A stretch of 64,000 bases of DNA. Source: Vibrio rhodolitus (GTDB lineage Bacteria > Pseudomonadota > Gammaproteobacteria > Enterobacterales > Vibrionaceae). Positions 19,040 through 28,494 of the stretch are shown piece by piece. Each line of letters opens with the position of its first letter. The first letter of the stretch is position 1. The notes beneath the pieces were generated by a model that did not search any database, had not been told where the DNA came from, and saw nothing but the letters and a program-made list of their open reading frames with translations. The stretch lies in contig NZ_QLYZ01000014.1 in assembly GCF_003350325.1 (NCBI RefSeq), positions 1 to 64,000 on the forward strand, given 5' to 3'. The position numbers and the translations under genes were made by a program.

Positions 19040-19411
19040 CTAGCGGCGCTCGCGCTTTACAATTTCAAATTCAAATTCTTCAGGGTAGAGGATAACACCT
19101 TCGCCTTCAGCATCGGGGAATACCACAATGGATAAGTCGTCTTGCTCAAGCCCGTGCGTCCAGCGGCTTTTCCACTTCGCGATAGAAATTGGTTCAGCAG
19201 TAAAACCTTCCCACTCTTCGGTTGCCCATTGCAGTGCATGCTCTTCAGTTGGCCAGACAGGAACGCATTCTTCATCGTCGGTGTTGAGCAGAACACTGCC
19301 GTGTTCATCAATCAGCAACCAGATTTTTTTGCTCTCTGCTGATGTTTTGAAAAAGATGTTAAAGCGCTCCATTGGATCGCGTGGAACGTTGACAGGTGAT
19401 GAATCGCTCAT
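19040..19411 (-). CDS. DUF2750 protein
   Basis: Acidic cytosolic protein of 123 residues matching the DUF2750 pattern: a KIWLLIDEHGSVLL strand, PVWPTEEHALQWATEEW, and a later segment on a tryptophan and a hydrophobic strand (SIVVFPD). The family is common in gammaproteobacteria and often described as a possible immunity-type or housekeeping protein; no function is established. No partner gene is nearby. Monocistronic with its own terminator. Confidence 0.75.
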   Translation of the reverse strand: MSDSSPVNVPRDPMERFNIFFKTSAESKKIWLLIDEHGSVLLNTDDEECVPVWPTEEHALQWATEEWEGFTAEPISIAKWKSRWTHGLEQDDLSIVVFPDAEGEGVILYPEEFEFEIVKRERR

Positions 19412-19909
19412 AAGTTGCCCTAATTAGTTAACTGCTTCGAGAGTATATATTGCTTTGTGAAAAAGGGCAGCATCCAAAGCGCGGTGCCAGTTTATTTGCC
19501 CAAGTTAAATTGTGGATAACAATCATGGCTTGTCGTCACGATAGCACTAAGTTGGCGCGATTTCTCAAAAGATGAGTATTCTGGCGATGAAAGTGAAGAA
19601 GAAATCGCTCATTTCACCAAGAAAGCCCACTGTTATTGACTCAAATTGCTCTGATAAGCGCATTGACACTACAGAGCGTGGCTAATTTAGGATGAAACGA
19701 AGCGAAAATAACAAGATTGTGAGTTTGTGTTTTATTTTACCGACACGCCGGGGGGGTAGGATTTTTCCTGCAAATGGCATGTTTTGGGGTTAACAGGGTT
19801 GTTTGTTTTTTGTACGGATGCAGGCGCTAGATATGTTGTTATTTAGTGTTTTTTGGTAGAAGTGCAGGCTCGCGTTTCATAGTCGCCATGTATACAAGGT
19901 CATGAATAC
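19412..19909. other. Intergenic region without a clear gene
   Basis: About 500 bp. An open frame ending near 19640 encodes a short acidic stretch but has no start codon with a ribosome site; two overlapping mini-ORFs of 16 and 37 codons are equally unsupported. A run of seven G lies near 19750. A TTGTATACAT-type motif (inverted) is at 19888-19897. Confidence 0.5.
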
Positions 19910-20935
19910 GTGAACGTAAAAATTGTCGCCATTTTGGCTTGCTTGGTGCTTGTGGCACCTATATCCACACATTACATTGCATTACAACTGGATGCCAACT
20001 CAGTGCATCAGCTGGCGGTAATGCTATCTCTAGTCGCGATATCGCTATTCTCTTTGCTTATTCGAGCAAGACTGAAACAGAAAGAAGTTAACGACGACAT
20101 TGCGAATTTTCTGATGGAGCTGCACAGCTCATATTTAGCATCGTATGAAGCTTTAAAGCGCAATGTTGAAAAAACCGAAGAGTGCTTTCTCGATTTAGAG
20201 CAAATCTCTGCCTCGACAGTGGAGTTATCTTCAACATCACAAAGTGTGAGTAATGAAGCGGGAGCGGCGAGTGAGGCTACTGAATCTGTGCTGAATAATC
20301 TGCAAAACGGTCGCAGATTAATGGAATACGATAGTCAGATTGCTCAGCAGGTTTTAATCTCGATTAACGACTCGGCACCGATTTTCAACAAGCTGTTTGA
20401 ATACTCGAATAACATCAACGGCGTGGTCGACACTATCAATCAGATCTCAAGCCAAACGGCATTGCTGGCGTTGAATGCTTCGATTGAGGCGGCGCGCGCA
20501 GGTGAGCATGGCAAAGGTTTCTCGGTGGTGGCGAGTGAAGTTCGTAAACTGTCGCTGCAGACGCAAAACAATACCTTAGTGATCAAAGATGCAGTCGAGA
20601 AACTCAATACATTCAGCGCTAAAGCGCGAGATCATATTAATCAGAACCAAGCGATCATTAAAAAGTCGTTCGCACTCTCTAAGCAGCTTAACGACGCGTT
20701 TGAAGTGATCAACACCAGTACGCTGAAGCTTGCGTCTATCAATGCCGTGGTGCATGAGACCGCTAACAGCCAAACAATGGTGGCGACTGATTTGTCACAA
20801 CGCATTGAAGATCTACATGGCAAGCTCAACATTAACCTTGCTTCAGCAAAACAGATCCAAGATAAAAATGATTACATCAAATCGCTAGTAAAACAGATGA
20901 AGCAATTTGCGGTGGAGAATCAAGAGAATGCGTAA
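19910..20935 (+). CDS. Compact chemoreceptor-like protein
   Basis: 341 residues starting at a GTG with AAGG 10 nt upstream. Two closely spaced hydrophobic segments (about 5-25 and 33-52) form a membrane hairpin with almost no periplasmic loop. A coiled-coil signalling domain follows directly, without a recognisable HAMP. The receptor tip is well conserved ([20 protein letters not shown]), so it should contact CheA/CheW. The sensing mode is probably membrane-proximal or cytoplasmic. It overlaps the next gene by 8 bp, which suggests the two act together. Confidence 0.82.
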   Translation: MNVKIVAILACLVLVAPISTHYIALQLDANSVHQLAVMLSLVAISLFSLLIRARLKQKEVNDDIANFLMELHSSYLASYEALKRNVEKTEECFLDLEQISASTVELSSTSQSVSNEAGAASEATESVLNNLQNGRRLMEYDSQIAQQVLISINDSAPIFNKLFEYSNNINGVVDTINQISSQTALLALNASIEAARAGEHGKGFSVVASEVRKLSLQTQNNTLVIKDAVEKLNTFSAKARDHINQNQAIIKKSFALSKQLNDAFEVINTSTLKLASINAVVHETANSQTMVATDLSQRIEDLHGKLNINLASAKQIQDKNDYIKSLVKQMKQFAVENQENA

Positions 20936-21239
20936 GCTTTTCCCTCTAAACTGGGGTGCTAAGGTTCTATTGCTGGGCGCTTGCTTCGCTCAGTCCGCTT
21001 GGGCGAGCAATAATAATTGTGCGAATTTTACTGCTCTGTTTGAGCAGCGTGACTTCGTCAAAATTGAAAGTATGTTCAAGCGTGCAGCGTTAGAGTTGGG
21101 CTATCCCAACTCTTCAATTTATCTCAACAAACATTACGCGAAAACTCCGAAGCAGCAAGTGGCGGAAATTCGCCGTGTCTACCGTGGTTGCTACTCACTG
21201 AAAAAGAAAAATGAGCTGCTGGTTAATTTGTTGCACTAG
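20928..21239 (+). CDS. Small exported protein, function unknown
   Basis: 103 residues from the ATG at 20928, which has GGAG 10 nt upstream and lies inside the end of the chemoreceptor gene. An N-terminal basic and hydrophobic segment ending [10 protein letters not shown] is a good signal peptide. The mature part of about 75 residues is basic with two cysteines (NNNCANF and RGCYSL) that could form a disulfide. Translational coupling to the chemoreceptor hints at a periplasmic accessory role, but I recognise no family. Confidence 0.7.
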   Translation: MRKLFPLNWGAKVLLLGACFAQSAWASNNNCANFTALFEQRDFVKIESMFKRAALELGYPNSSIYLNKHYAKTPKQQVAEIRRVYRGCYSLKKKNELLVNLLH

Positions 21240-21437
21240 TGATTGCGCGAGATAATTAACGCGCGATGAATCACGTCGTTTTTGACCACTTATCAGAGGC
21301 AAGGAAGCCCGGTTAAGCCCAGCCAAACAGCAGAAATGCGACCCACTTAGTATCAATCGATACCATCCCGGTACACTAAGATCGCCTGTAGGCATACTAA
21401 CGTAAGTAAAACAACGTTTAATGGTTAGGGAAGACGA

Positions 21438-22049
21438 GTGAAAAGACAAACCCATCTCGATGATTTTGAGCAGCACATGCGGGAACTTTTCCATATGAGT
21501 GATGATGAGTGGCAAGTGTTTGTTGAACAAGGCTCACTCAAAGCGTTTTCCAAAGGCGAGACACTGTTTATTGCTGGTGATATCGTCGATAAAGTGCGCT
21601 TTGTATGCCAAGGCACCTTGTGCAATTTTTACCTGACAACGGAAGGTATTCGCCGCAATAAATCATTTTTGCTACAAGGGGATATTTCTGCCTGCCTATC
21701 GTCGTTTGCCAGAAATCTTCCTGCGCGTTTTCATTGTGAAGCACTCTCTGATGGCGTGTGTTTCGAAATACCAGCCAAAGCGTTAAAGAGACTTAGCGAG
21801 ACACACCTTGGTTGGCAAAATGCCTTCTTCTCGATGGTGACCGCGCTGGCGTTAAAAAAAGAAGCACGAGAAGCCGATCTACTACTGTTGTCGCCGACCG
21901 AGTTATATATTCAGTTTATGTCTGAGTCACCCGAGCTTGCACACTCCCTCACCAATTATCACATTGCTTCGTATTTGGGGATCACGGAAGTTTCTCTATC
22001 TCGCATTCGCGCCAAACTAGGCGTGCAAAACGCCTATCAACGCCAGTAA
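21438..22049 (+). CDS. Crp/Fnr-family regulator
   Basis: 203 residues starting at a GTG with AGGGAAG upstream. An N-terminal cyclic-nucleotide-binding-type beta-barrel (about 15-115) has a degenerate phosphate-binding cassette, so cAMP binding is doubtful. A C-terminal helix-turn-helix is present (NYHIASYLGITEVSLSRIRAKLG region). It has no Fnr-type N-terminal cysteine cluster. It is 106 bp upstream of the SDR operon in the same direction and is the likely local regulator. Confidence 0.8.
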   Translation: MKRQTHLDDFEQHMRELFHMSDDEWQVFVEQGSLKAFSKGETLFIAGDIVDKVRFVCQGTLCNFYLTTEGIRRNKSFLLQGDISACLSSFARNLPARFHCEALSDGVCFEIPAKALKRLSETHLGWQNAFFSMVTALALKKEAREADLLLLSPTELYIQFMSESPELAHSLTNYHIASYLGITEVSLSRIRAKLGVQNAYQRQ

Positions 22050-22155
22050 TACCAATTACCGGTAACCCCGTCATTTTTGACTTTAACCTTTGTTAAAGTT
22101 TTGTTGCGTTAAGCTCGTTATTCTGACTTTCAACAATAAGCAATAGGAAGTCAGA

Positions 22156-22887
22156 ATGGATCTTTACAACAAACATATTGTGCTGACTGGCGGGACGTCA
22201 GGAGTAGGGCGGCAGCTTGTCGCGCAGCTTGCTCGTGACAACCAGTTGATTGTATTAGGCAGAGATCAAACCAAACTGCTCGCGCTGAAAAACCAGCATC
22301 CCACGATCATCACATACCAAGTCGATTTGGAAAACGTTAAACATGTTCATCAAGTGGCTCAGTCACTGGCGAAGGATTTACCGAAAGTCGATGTGTTGAT
22401 CAACAACGCGGCTGTACAGTTTATGCCTCAGATTCATGAAGACACTTTCGTCTTTGCCACAGTAGAGCGCGAGATAAACACCAACTTTACCTCTGTTTGC
22501 GCATTGATTCATGGCTTGCTACCCGCGCTCGGTAACTCTACACCAGCGCGAATCGTCAACGTCAATTCGGCGCTTGGTCTTGTGCCGAAAACGTCATCTG
22601 CGGTGTATTGCGCCAGTAAAGGCGCACTTAATATCTTTTCACAAAGCTTACGCTATCAATTTGAAAACTCGGCGATTCGAGTGCAGCAAGCATTTTTACC
22701 ACTAGTCGATACCGATATGACCACAGGACGAGGCAAAAACAAGATGTCTGCTCAGTCGGCAGCGACAGCCATCATCACAGGCATCGAGAAAAGCGAAAAG
22801 GATATTGATATTGGCGCGATACGGATTTTGCGTGCGCTTCTTATGTTTGCGCCCGGTGTCGCGCGCCGAATTCTTAAGAGGTCGTAG
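22156..22887 (+). CDS. Short-chain dehydrogenase/reductase
   Basis: Classical SDR of 243 residues. The nucleotide-binding motif TGGTSGVGRQ is at 11-20, NNAA is present, and the catalytic Ser and YCASK motif follow. Sequence resembles DltE-type oxidoreductases used on lipid-linked or acyl substrates. AGGAAG precedes the ATG. It is the first gene of a three-gene operon with a DUF2141 protein and a VTT membrane protein, 3 bp and 9 bp apart. The substrate is unknown; the membrane-protein neighbours suggest a lipid or envelope role. Confidence 0.85.
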   Translation: MDLYNKHIVLTGGTSGVGRQLVAQLARDNQLIVLGRDQTKLLALKNQHPTIITYQVDLENVKHVHQVAQSLAKDLPKVDVLINNAAVQFMPQIHEDTFVFATVEREINTNFTSVCALIHGLLPALGNSTPARIVNVNSALGLVPKTSSAVYCASKGALNIFSQSLRYQFENSAIRVQQAFLPLVDTDMTTGRGKNKMSAQSAATAIITGIEKSEKDIDIGAIRILRALLMFAPGVARRILKRS

Positions 22888-22890
22888 CAG

Positions 22891-23325
22891 GTGGCAAAGC
22901 TAACAATTATCACATGGATATTAGGAGTAATTTCAATGAGTGCACAGGCGACAAATCATCAAATAGAGGTGCTGGTAAATGGCGTAGACACGAGCCGCCC
23001 GGGGAAAATTTTAGTGATGCTTTTTGCTGAGGCGGGTTTTCCCAAAGCTCATGATAAGGCACTGCAAATCAATCGTTATGACTCTGATCGCTCAGAGTTC
23101 AGCGTTGTGTTCGATAACGCTCCTACGCAGTTTGCTATCAAAGTGCTTCACGATGAAGACGAAGATGGCAAAGTCAGTAAAAACTGGACAGGACTGATAC
23201 CGAAAGAAGGTTTAGGTTTTTCTAACGGCGCCAAAATAACCTTTAAAGCGCCAAGTTTTTCCAGTGCTCGCTTAGATGCAGTCGACACTCCATTTCCTCA
23301 TGAAATTACGATTCTTTACCCTTAA
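22891..23325 (+). CDS. DUF2141 exported protein
   Basis: 144 residues with a GTG start three bases after the SDR stop. A signal peptide ends near QATNH. The mature domain is a beta-rich DUF2141 fold, with GKILVMLFAEAGFP, the FAIKVLHDEDEDGKVSKNW segment, and a terminal HEITILYP strand. DUF2141 proteins are periplasmic or surface proteins of unknown function. The acidic DEDEDG loop could bind calcium. Operon context with SDR and VTT genes. Confidence 0.82.
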   Translation: MAKLTIITWILGVISMSAQATNHQIEVLVNGVDTSRPGKILVMLFAEAGFPKAHDKALQINRYDSDRSEFSVVFDNAPTQFAIKVLHDEDEDGKVSKNWTGLIPKEGLGFSNGAKITFKAPSFSSARLDAVDTPFPHEITILYP

Positions 23326-23334
23326 GGAGTAACC

Positions 23335-23994
23335 ATGGCACCTTTATTCAAATTAATGGGCATTATGGCTCTGTGTTTTGCTTCAACCTTTATTCTTGCC
23401 AACGCAATGGGCTGGTTGACCTTAGAGCAGATTGAAGTTTGGTTAACCCAAGCGAACACACTGAGTATTACCACAGTGGCGCTGGTGGTCATTGTACTGT
23501 TATTTCTCGACTTGTTTGTCGCCGTTCCCACCCTTTCTATCATGATGTTAGGTGGGTATTTTGCTGGTGTTTATGTTGGTGGTTTGGCGGCATTTAGCGG
23601 CACTTTGCTTGCGGGTGTAGGCGGCTATGTTCTGAGCTATTTGTTTGGCGATAAGATCGTTAACGTTGTGGTAAAAGATGCACAGCAGCGTCAGGATCTT
23701 CGTGAGAAATTCAATCGTCATGGCGTTTTGATGATTTTGCTCTCGAGAGCGATGCCAATCCTACCTGAAGTTACAGCTTGCATGTCTGGCATCAGCCGTA
23801 TGTCGTTTGCTAAGTTTATGCTCGCGTGGTGCACGGTTAATTTGCCCTACAGCTTTATTGCCGCTTATGCAGGCTCAATTAGCTCACTGGAAAATCCAAT
23901 ACCGGCAATTATCACAGCGATTTCTCTTACCGTTTTCTTCTGGTTAGGGTGGGGATTACTCGATCGTTTTGCATTAAGTCGACGCTCGGCTTAG
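23335..23994 (+). CDS. VTT/DedA-like (TVP38/TMEM64) membrane protein
   Basis: 219 residues with about six hydrophobic segments. The VTT-domain signature is visible: a re-entrant region with a glycine-rich stretch (GTLLAGVGGYVLSYLFG) and LSRAMPILPEVTACMSG, whose Arg and prolines are conserved in the family. DedA and TVP38 proteins act in the inner membrane and include polyprenyl-phosphate or phospholipid flippases. AAGGAG lies upstream of the ATG. Last gene of the SDR operon. Confidence 0.85.
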   Translation: MAPLFKLMGIMALCFASTFILANAMGWLTLEQIEVWLTQANTLSITTVALVVIVLLFLDLFVAVPTLSIMMLGGYFAGVYVGGLAAFSGTLLAGVGGYVLSYLFGDKIVNVVVKDAQQRQDLREKFNRHGVLMILLSRAMPILPEVTACMSGISRMSFAKFMLAWCTVNLPYSFIAAYAGSISSLENPIPAIITAISLTVFFWLGWGLLDRFALSRRSA

Positions 23995-24134
23995 GACGCT
24001 GATGTGTGATTTTTGTCTCATTTCTTGAACACTCTAACGCTGTGTTCGATACTTAACTTCGTATTTTGAGTCTCAAATTGATTCTCAGTTTGATGGTTAT
24101 TTTGAAGTTTGTTGCTTGCATTGAGTCGAAAGAA

Positions 24135-26366
24135 ATGAAAAACAAAAGCTTATGTTGTTTTCTTTACGGTGCGTGTTCTCTTTTTGCGTCGTATTTTGCT
24201 CTAGCAGGCTCGGCAATTGTTTTGCCGGGTTTGCACCAACCGAGTGTGGACCTGCAAGGTAACGCGCTCACCGCTGAGCAAGTCATTGAGTGGGAGTTAG
24301 ACAATGCAGATATCGTATTTGGCTCTTACGCTGACAAAAGCAACAACGAGCGGGTTAAAGCCATTGGCTATATGTACAACCAAAAGTTAGAGCTAAACAG
24401 CGGCTACATTGAAAACCAATTGCGCAATTATGCTGAATTAAATGGCATCAACTACGAAGACTTTTTCCTACATTTCGCAGAAGATACTGTACTGGCAGAA
24501 GTTGATCCTTCCCATGGCGAGAAAACCATACTCAACCGCAAGCCGATGATTGTCGGCTATACCGCAAGCAGTGATCATGCAGGATTCTGGCTCTACCAAC
24601 AGCCACCATGGGATGCAGACGTTTTTGCTAATCATCATAATGGCGGTGCGCTGTACGTCTATCACGCCGAGCAGTTTGATCGGCTTGTCTTAAAGTTCAG
24701 TCAGTTCGCTCAAGGTGGTTCGTTTGTTATCGAATATCCCTCAGCGGTTGATGCTCGTGGTGAGGTCACTCAATGGTCGCGCTTTGACATCAAGAAAGAC
24801 AAAACCAACAATATGACCAAAAACCAAAATGTCATTTGGCAAGTGCCGAGTGACTGGCAACGCGCCACGACTCATGATGGCAGCGGAGCAAGTTATGGGG
24901 GCGGGCAGTATTTTGGCTCAACCTTTATCCGAGATGGTGGAAGGCTTTATGTTGTGCGCATTACTTGGCAAGGTAGTGAGCAAGATGTTCGCCCAAGGCT
25001 AAAAGAAGTCAAACTTAAAAATAGCTTTCCGGTAGTTAAGTTAACAGATGCACCGACGCATACGCCAAGCGGCAGTGAAATCAAAACGTGGCGTAAAGTG
25101 CGTGGTTTTGATGTGTCTGCCGACCTTAATCAAGACAATTATCTCTCTTGGACGGAATATAAAAACCGCAGCAACAAAAATGCTACCGCACGTTTTCGCT
25201 GGGAATCGCGGGTGATCCCATTTGGTCGTATGTGGAGCCAGAACTCCTCATGGGCGGTGACCAATATCGCCAGTTCAGACTTTCTTAATGCGATGCATGA
25301 CTTTTATCGATTAGAGTGGGCGGAACAAGGGCTTAATGGTGCGTATAACGATGATACTAATAAGTTAATCGGGGCAAACCAGTTTACCGTGTACTCGGGC
25401 GGTCGTGTTGCTGAACTTGGGTTAGTGGTTGATAGCGATGAAGCTGACATGCTTTACAAACAGCAGTTTTCGACCTTTCTAAATCATTTGGCAGAGAGAG
25501 AAAGTGACGCGTTGATTGGTCTTAACATTGGAACTGCCAACCTTTATGGGCGAAATGGTCAAAATCACCTTATTGAAGCGGGTTCACTCTACTTGCGAGA
25601 GCACTACCTGTTTCCATCAACCGGTTTTACTGGCTATGCCGGCATTGCAAAATTTTGGGATAATTCGGCATTGGCAGAGCAGGGAAATAGTGTGATTTTT
25701 CAAGCCACGACTCGCTATGGTCGGGTACAGTACTTTGGCAATAATCAACAGAACTGGCAGCAAGATCAGTATTCGACGTTAGCTGCGTTTTATCTTAATT
25801 ACCATCCTCAATATAGCTACTTTAGTCAGTGGAATAATGGCTTTATCTACGGTAGTGACAACACCAGCGAAAGCAACTTTTGGCAAGCTGGCGTGGCGAA
25901 GAATATCGCCTATCAACCTACTGCACTGCAAGCGATTGATCTCGGTATGCCGGCTAATTCTATCCCCGTAGGTCATGATCCCATTCCTCTAATGATGTCT
26001 ACCCAGATGCCAACGCCAGCAGACTACACCATCGTCGGAGATTCAACCTCTACCTCAGTTGTGCATGCAGATTTACCCAATGGCATGACTTTACTAAAAC
26101 CGACTTACACTTACTTTGCTTATCAGTCTGAGCGCAAAGTTGTCACTGGCGCGCCAGAGGAGATGGTTCTCGCGCGCGAATTTAGTAAGGGACGAGTCCT
26201 TTATCGTACTGATTTTTCTGGGCGCAACGCAGATTATTATGCCGCCGAGCCTATTACTATCACCTTAGAGCAACCAATGCGCGTGGTGGATAGCCAAGGC
26301 AATATTGGCGATTACGTTTCACAAATTGAGATTGGTGGATACCAAGGTTTAATAATGCTTTATTAA
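24135..26366 (+). CDS. Large exported protein with an EF-hand loop
   Basis: 743 residues from the ATG at 24135, which gives a signal peptide ending at ALAGSA; upstream in-frame starts lack one. The first 280 residues include an aromatic-rich beta region resembling carbohydrate-binding folds. Residues 330-341 read DLNQDNYLSWTE, a canonical EF-hand calcium loop. A central helical region rich in Trp, Tyr and Asn could be a glycoside-hydrolase-like barrel (I recall a distant similarity to putative glycosyl hydrolases, not verified). The C-terminus is beta-rich. No catalytic motif is certain. It stands alone. Confidence 0.6.
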   Translation: MKNKSLCCFLYGACSLFASYFALAGSAIVLPGLHQPSVDLQGNALTAEQVIEWELDNADIVFGSYADKSNNERVKAIGYMYNQKLELNSGYIENQLRNYAELNGINYEDFFLHFAEDTVLAEVDPSHGEKTILNRKPMIVGYTASSDHAGFWLYQQPPWDADVFANHHNGGALYVYHAEQFDRLVLKFSQFAQGGSFVIEYPSAVDARGEVTQWSRFDIKKDKTNNMTKNQNVIWQVPSDWQRATTHDGSGASYGGGQYFGSTFIRDGGRLYVVRITWQGSEQDVRPRLKEVKLKNSFPVVKLTDAPTHTPSGSEIKTWRKVRGFDVSADLNQDNYLSWTEYKNRSNKNATARFRWESRVIPFGRMWSQNSSWAVTNIASSDFLNAMHDFYRLEWAEQGLNGAYNDDTNKLIGANQFTVYSGGRVAELGLVVDSDEADMLYKQQFSTFLNHLAERESDALIGLNIGTANLYGRNGQNHLIEAGSLYLREHYLFPSTGFTGYAGIAKFWDNSALAEQGNSVIFQATTRYGRVQYFGNNQQNWQQDQYSTLAAFYLNYHPQYSYFSQWNNGFIYGSDNTSESNFWQAGVAKNIAYQPTALQAIDLGMPANSIPVGHDPIPLMMSTQMPTPADYTIVGDSTSTSVVHADLPNGMTLLKPTYTYFAYQSERKVVTGAPEEMVLAREFSKGRVLYRTDFSGRNADYYAAEPITITLEQPMRVVDSQGNIGDYVSQIEIGGYQGLIMLY

Positions 26367-26501
26367 CCCAATATTGCTTGAGTGAAACAAGTTCAGCGCT
26401 TATCGGGAAAGGCTCTAACTTGATCTTAAGCCGCATTTTCTTGCGGCTGGAAGATGACAGTATATAAAGGTGATGATTTAGCTCGAAGGTTATATGGGTT
26501 G

Positions 26502-26936
26502 CTAGAAAATCTGATCGAGCAATAAGTTGGTTTCAGTTTGCACAATGCCCTTGATTGAGCGAATGCGCACTAATAATCCGCCAAGCACCGAGAGATTTTC
26601 CGCTTGGACTTCAGCTATTAAATCCCAGTGTCCATTGGTGTGATAAACCGAAATCACTTCATGGAAGGCTTCTAGCTCTTTGAGCACATTCGCTTCATCT
26701 TTGGCTTCGACCGAAATACTCATAATGATCTTGACTGTGTGTGCTTCAACTTCAGCCTCGTGTTTGAGTTTGACGGTATAACCGAGGATCACTTCTTCTT
26801 TTTCTAACTTGTTGATGCGATTTTGCACCGTCGCCCGCGATACTTTGAGCTTATTGGCGAGGTTCACCACTGACATGCGGGCATTTTTTCTCAGTAGTGC
26901 CAATAGTTGGCGATCAATATCATCTAGGTTGCTCAT
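26502..26936 (-). CDS. Lrp/AsnC-family regulator
   Basis: 144 residues. An N-terminal helix-turn-helix (LAN KLKVSRATVQNRINKLE region) is followed by an RAM/ACT-like ligand domain. The start at 26936 (MSNLDDID) is preferred as the family's usual N-terminus; four residues more are possible. It is transcribed divergently from ornithine cyclodeaminase, 242 bp away. Lrp-type proteins often regulate an adjacent amino-acid gene in response to its substrate, so ornithine or a related amino acid is the likely effector. Confidence 0.87.
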   Translation of the reverse strand: MSNLDDIDRQLLALLRKNARMSVVNLANKLKVSRATVQNRINKLEKEEVILGYTVKLKHEAEVEAHTVKIIMSISVEAKDEANVLKELEAFHEVISVYHTNGHWDLIAEVQAENLSVLGGLLVRIRSIKGIVQTETNLLLDQIF

Positions 26937-27178
26937 TGCGAAACTCAAATAGAAAGTGTTTTTAGCATAATGCCACTTTTAACTATCAAAATGCTAATTT
27001 TTCTTAAACATTTGTGCATTAGTCTGTCTTTTTGTTGGCTCAACTTCGGCTTAGAATGAGCCTGAACACATAAAAATACAATTAAATCTCCCTCTCTAAC
27101 CAAGCGTGTTACCGAGTGGTTGTTAAGACAAATGACTCGGTAGCAATCGGTGTAAGAAAGGGAATAGTGAGACTTAAG

Positions 27179-28198
27179 ATGACATTATTTCTAGATGTAG
27201 ATGCACTATCCAAATTAGTAAAAGTTCAAGGTTGTGAGACCTTTATGGGCGGCTTACTCGAGTACATGCAACAGGACTTTTCTCGCTGGGAGGAGTTTGA
27301 TAAATCTGCGCGCACTGCAGCACATAGTGATGTGGGTGTGATTGAACTTATGCCAGTGGCTGATCAGCAAAACTACGGGTTTAAATTTGTAAATGGTCAC
27401 CCATCAAACCCTAAGCACGGTCTCTCTACCGTTATGGCGTTTGGCGCCTTGGCTGATGTTGCCACAGGCTACCCACGTTTATTGTGTGAAATGACCATTT
27501 CTACCGGTCTGCGCACTGCGGTTACTTCGGTAATGGCGGCGAAAGCGCTGGCACGCCCGGATTCTAAAGTGATGGGCTTGATTGGCTGCGGCGCGCAAAG
27601 CGAGTTCCAATCGATCGCTTTTCATAAACTGCTTGGCATTACTGAATTGCGTATCTTTGATATTGATCGTGCAGCGATGGATAAATTGGCGAATCACTTA
27701 CTGGCGTACCCTGAGCTTAAAGTGGTTGCGGCAGACTCAGCCAAAGAGTGTGTTCAAGGTGCAGATATCGTTACAACAGTAACGGCGGACAAAGTTTACG
27801 CAACTATTCTTACGCCAGATATGGTTGAAGCAGGTATGCATATCAACGGTGTCGGTGGCGATTGCCCAGGCAAAACCGAGCTACATATTGATGTGCTGCG
27901 CGCGGGTAAAATCTTTGTTGAGCATGAGCCACAAACCCGTGTTGAAGGCGATATTCAGCAATTGCCAGTTGAGCACCAAGTTTACCCGCTGTGGGAAGTC
28001 ATAGCCGGTAAAGCCAAAGGTCGCGACAGCAAAGATCAAATCACTATCTTTGACTCAGTGGGTTTTGCACTAGAAGACTTGTCCGTACTGCGTTACACCT
28101 ATGATTTGGCAACTGAGCTAAATATCGGCGAGCAGATCGAAATTGTACCGCGCATGGCAAATCCGAAAGATCTTTTTGGCTTGATGATGAGTCGCTAG
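27179..28198 (+). CDS. Ornithine cyclodeaminase family protein
   Basis: 339 residues from the ATG at 27179; the ORF extends 21 codons upstream without a good start. It contains the catalytic-Lys region NYGFKFVNGHP, the Rossmann motif GLIGCGAQSEFQ, and the C-terminal IFDSVGFALEDLS typical of ornithine cyclodeaminase, which converts ornithine to proline and ammonia with NAD. The mu-crystallin family also includes imine reductases, so the exact substrate is not certain. It faces an Lrp regulator. A further open frame follows the stop. Confidence 0.85.
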   Translation: MTLFLDVDALSKLVKVQGCETFMGGLLEYMQQDFSRWEEFDKSARTAAHSDVGVIELMPVADQQNYGFKFVNGHPSNPKHGLSTVMAFGALADVATGYPRLLCEMTISTGLRTAVTSVMAAKALARPDSKVMGLIGCGAQSEFQSIAFHKLLGITELRIFDIDRAAMDKLANHLLAYPELKVVAADSAKECVQGADIVTTVTADKVYATILTPDMVEAGMHINGVGGDCPGKTELHIDVLRAGKIFVEHEPQTRVEGDIQQLPVEHQVYPLWEVIAGKAKGRDSKDQITIFDSVGFALEDLSVLRYTYDLATELNIGEQIEIVPRMANPKDLFGLMMSR

Positions 28199-28374
28199 AT
28201 ATTTTTAACCCGCTTGCTAATACCGCAGCATTTGTTGATGATATTGATCGAGCAAATGCTGCCAAACTAGCAGACAACTTCTCCGTTCAGGGCATCCCAC
28301 GCGATATTCTATTTCTCAAAACAAAGCACCTTGTTATCAAATCACTTTGTGATTCTGGTTGTGTCGATTATTAG
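28198..28374 (+). pseudogene. Open frame after ornithine cyclodeaminase, possible remnant
   Basis: Starting at the OCD stop and in another frame, 58 sense codons run open to TAG at 28372 with protein-like composition (for example NTAAFVDDIDRANAAKL). There is no start codon with a ribosome site. It could be the tail of a lost gene or frameshifted sequence. No family recognised. Confidence 0.25.
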
Positions 28375-28390
28375 TTTTTAGCTAATAATC
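28366..28390. repeat. 9-bp inverted repeat
   Basis: GATTATTAG and CTAATAATC are perfect inverted arms around 7 nt, about 105 bp before the aldo/keto reductase start. There is no T-run, so an operator or an mRNA hairpin is more likely than a terminator. Confidence 0.5.
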
Positions 28391-28494
28391 ATTTAAGTTT
28401 TGCATATCTACTGCTTTTTATTCGCCCTTCTATAATTGATACATCGGCTGGCGAAAGCCACCGCCAAATAAATGCGTGAAACGGGGATAACACA

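Noticed and set aside
19541..19700. Short acidic and basic mini-ORFs in the 500-bp gap
   Set aside because: No start codon with a ribosome site and overlapping alternative frames; likely chance.
26429..26448. AGCCGCA/TGCGGCT hairpin after the large secreted protein
   Set aside because: Stem is present, but there is no T-run on either strand, so a terminator call is not supported.
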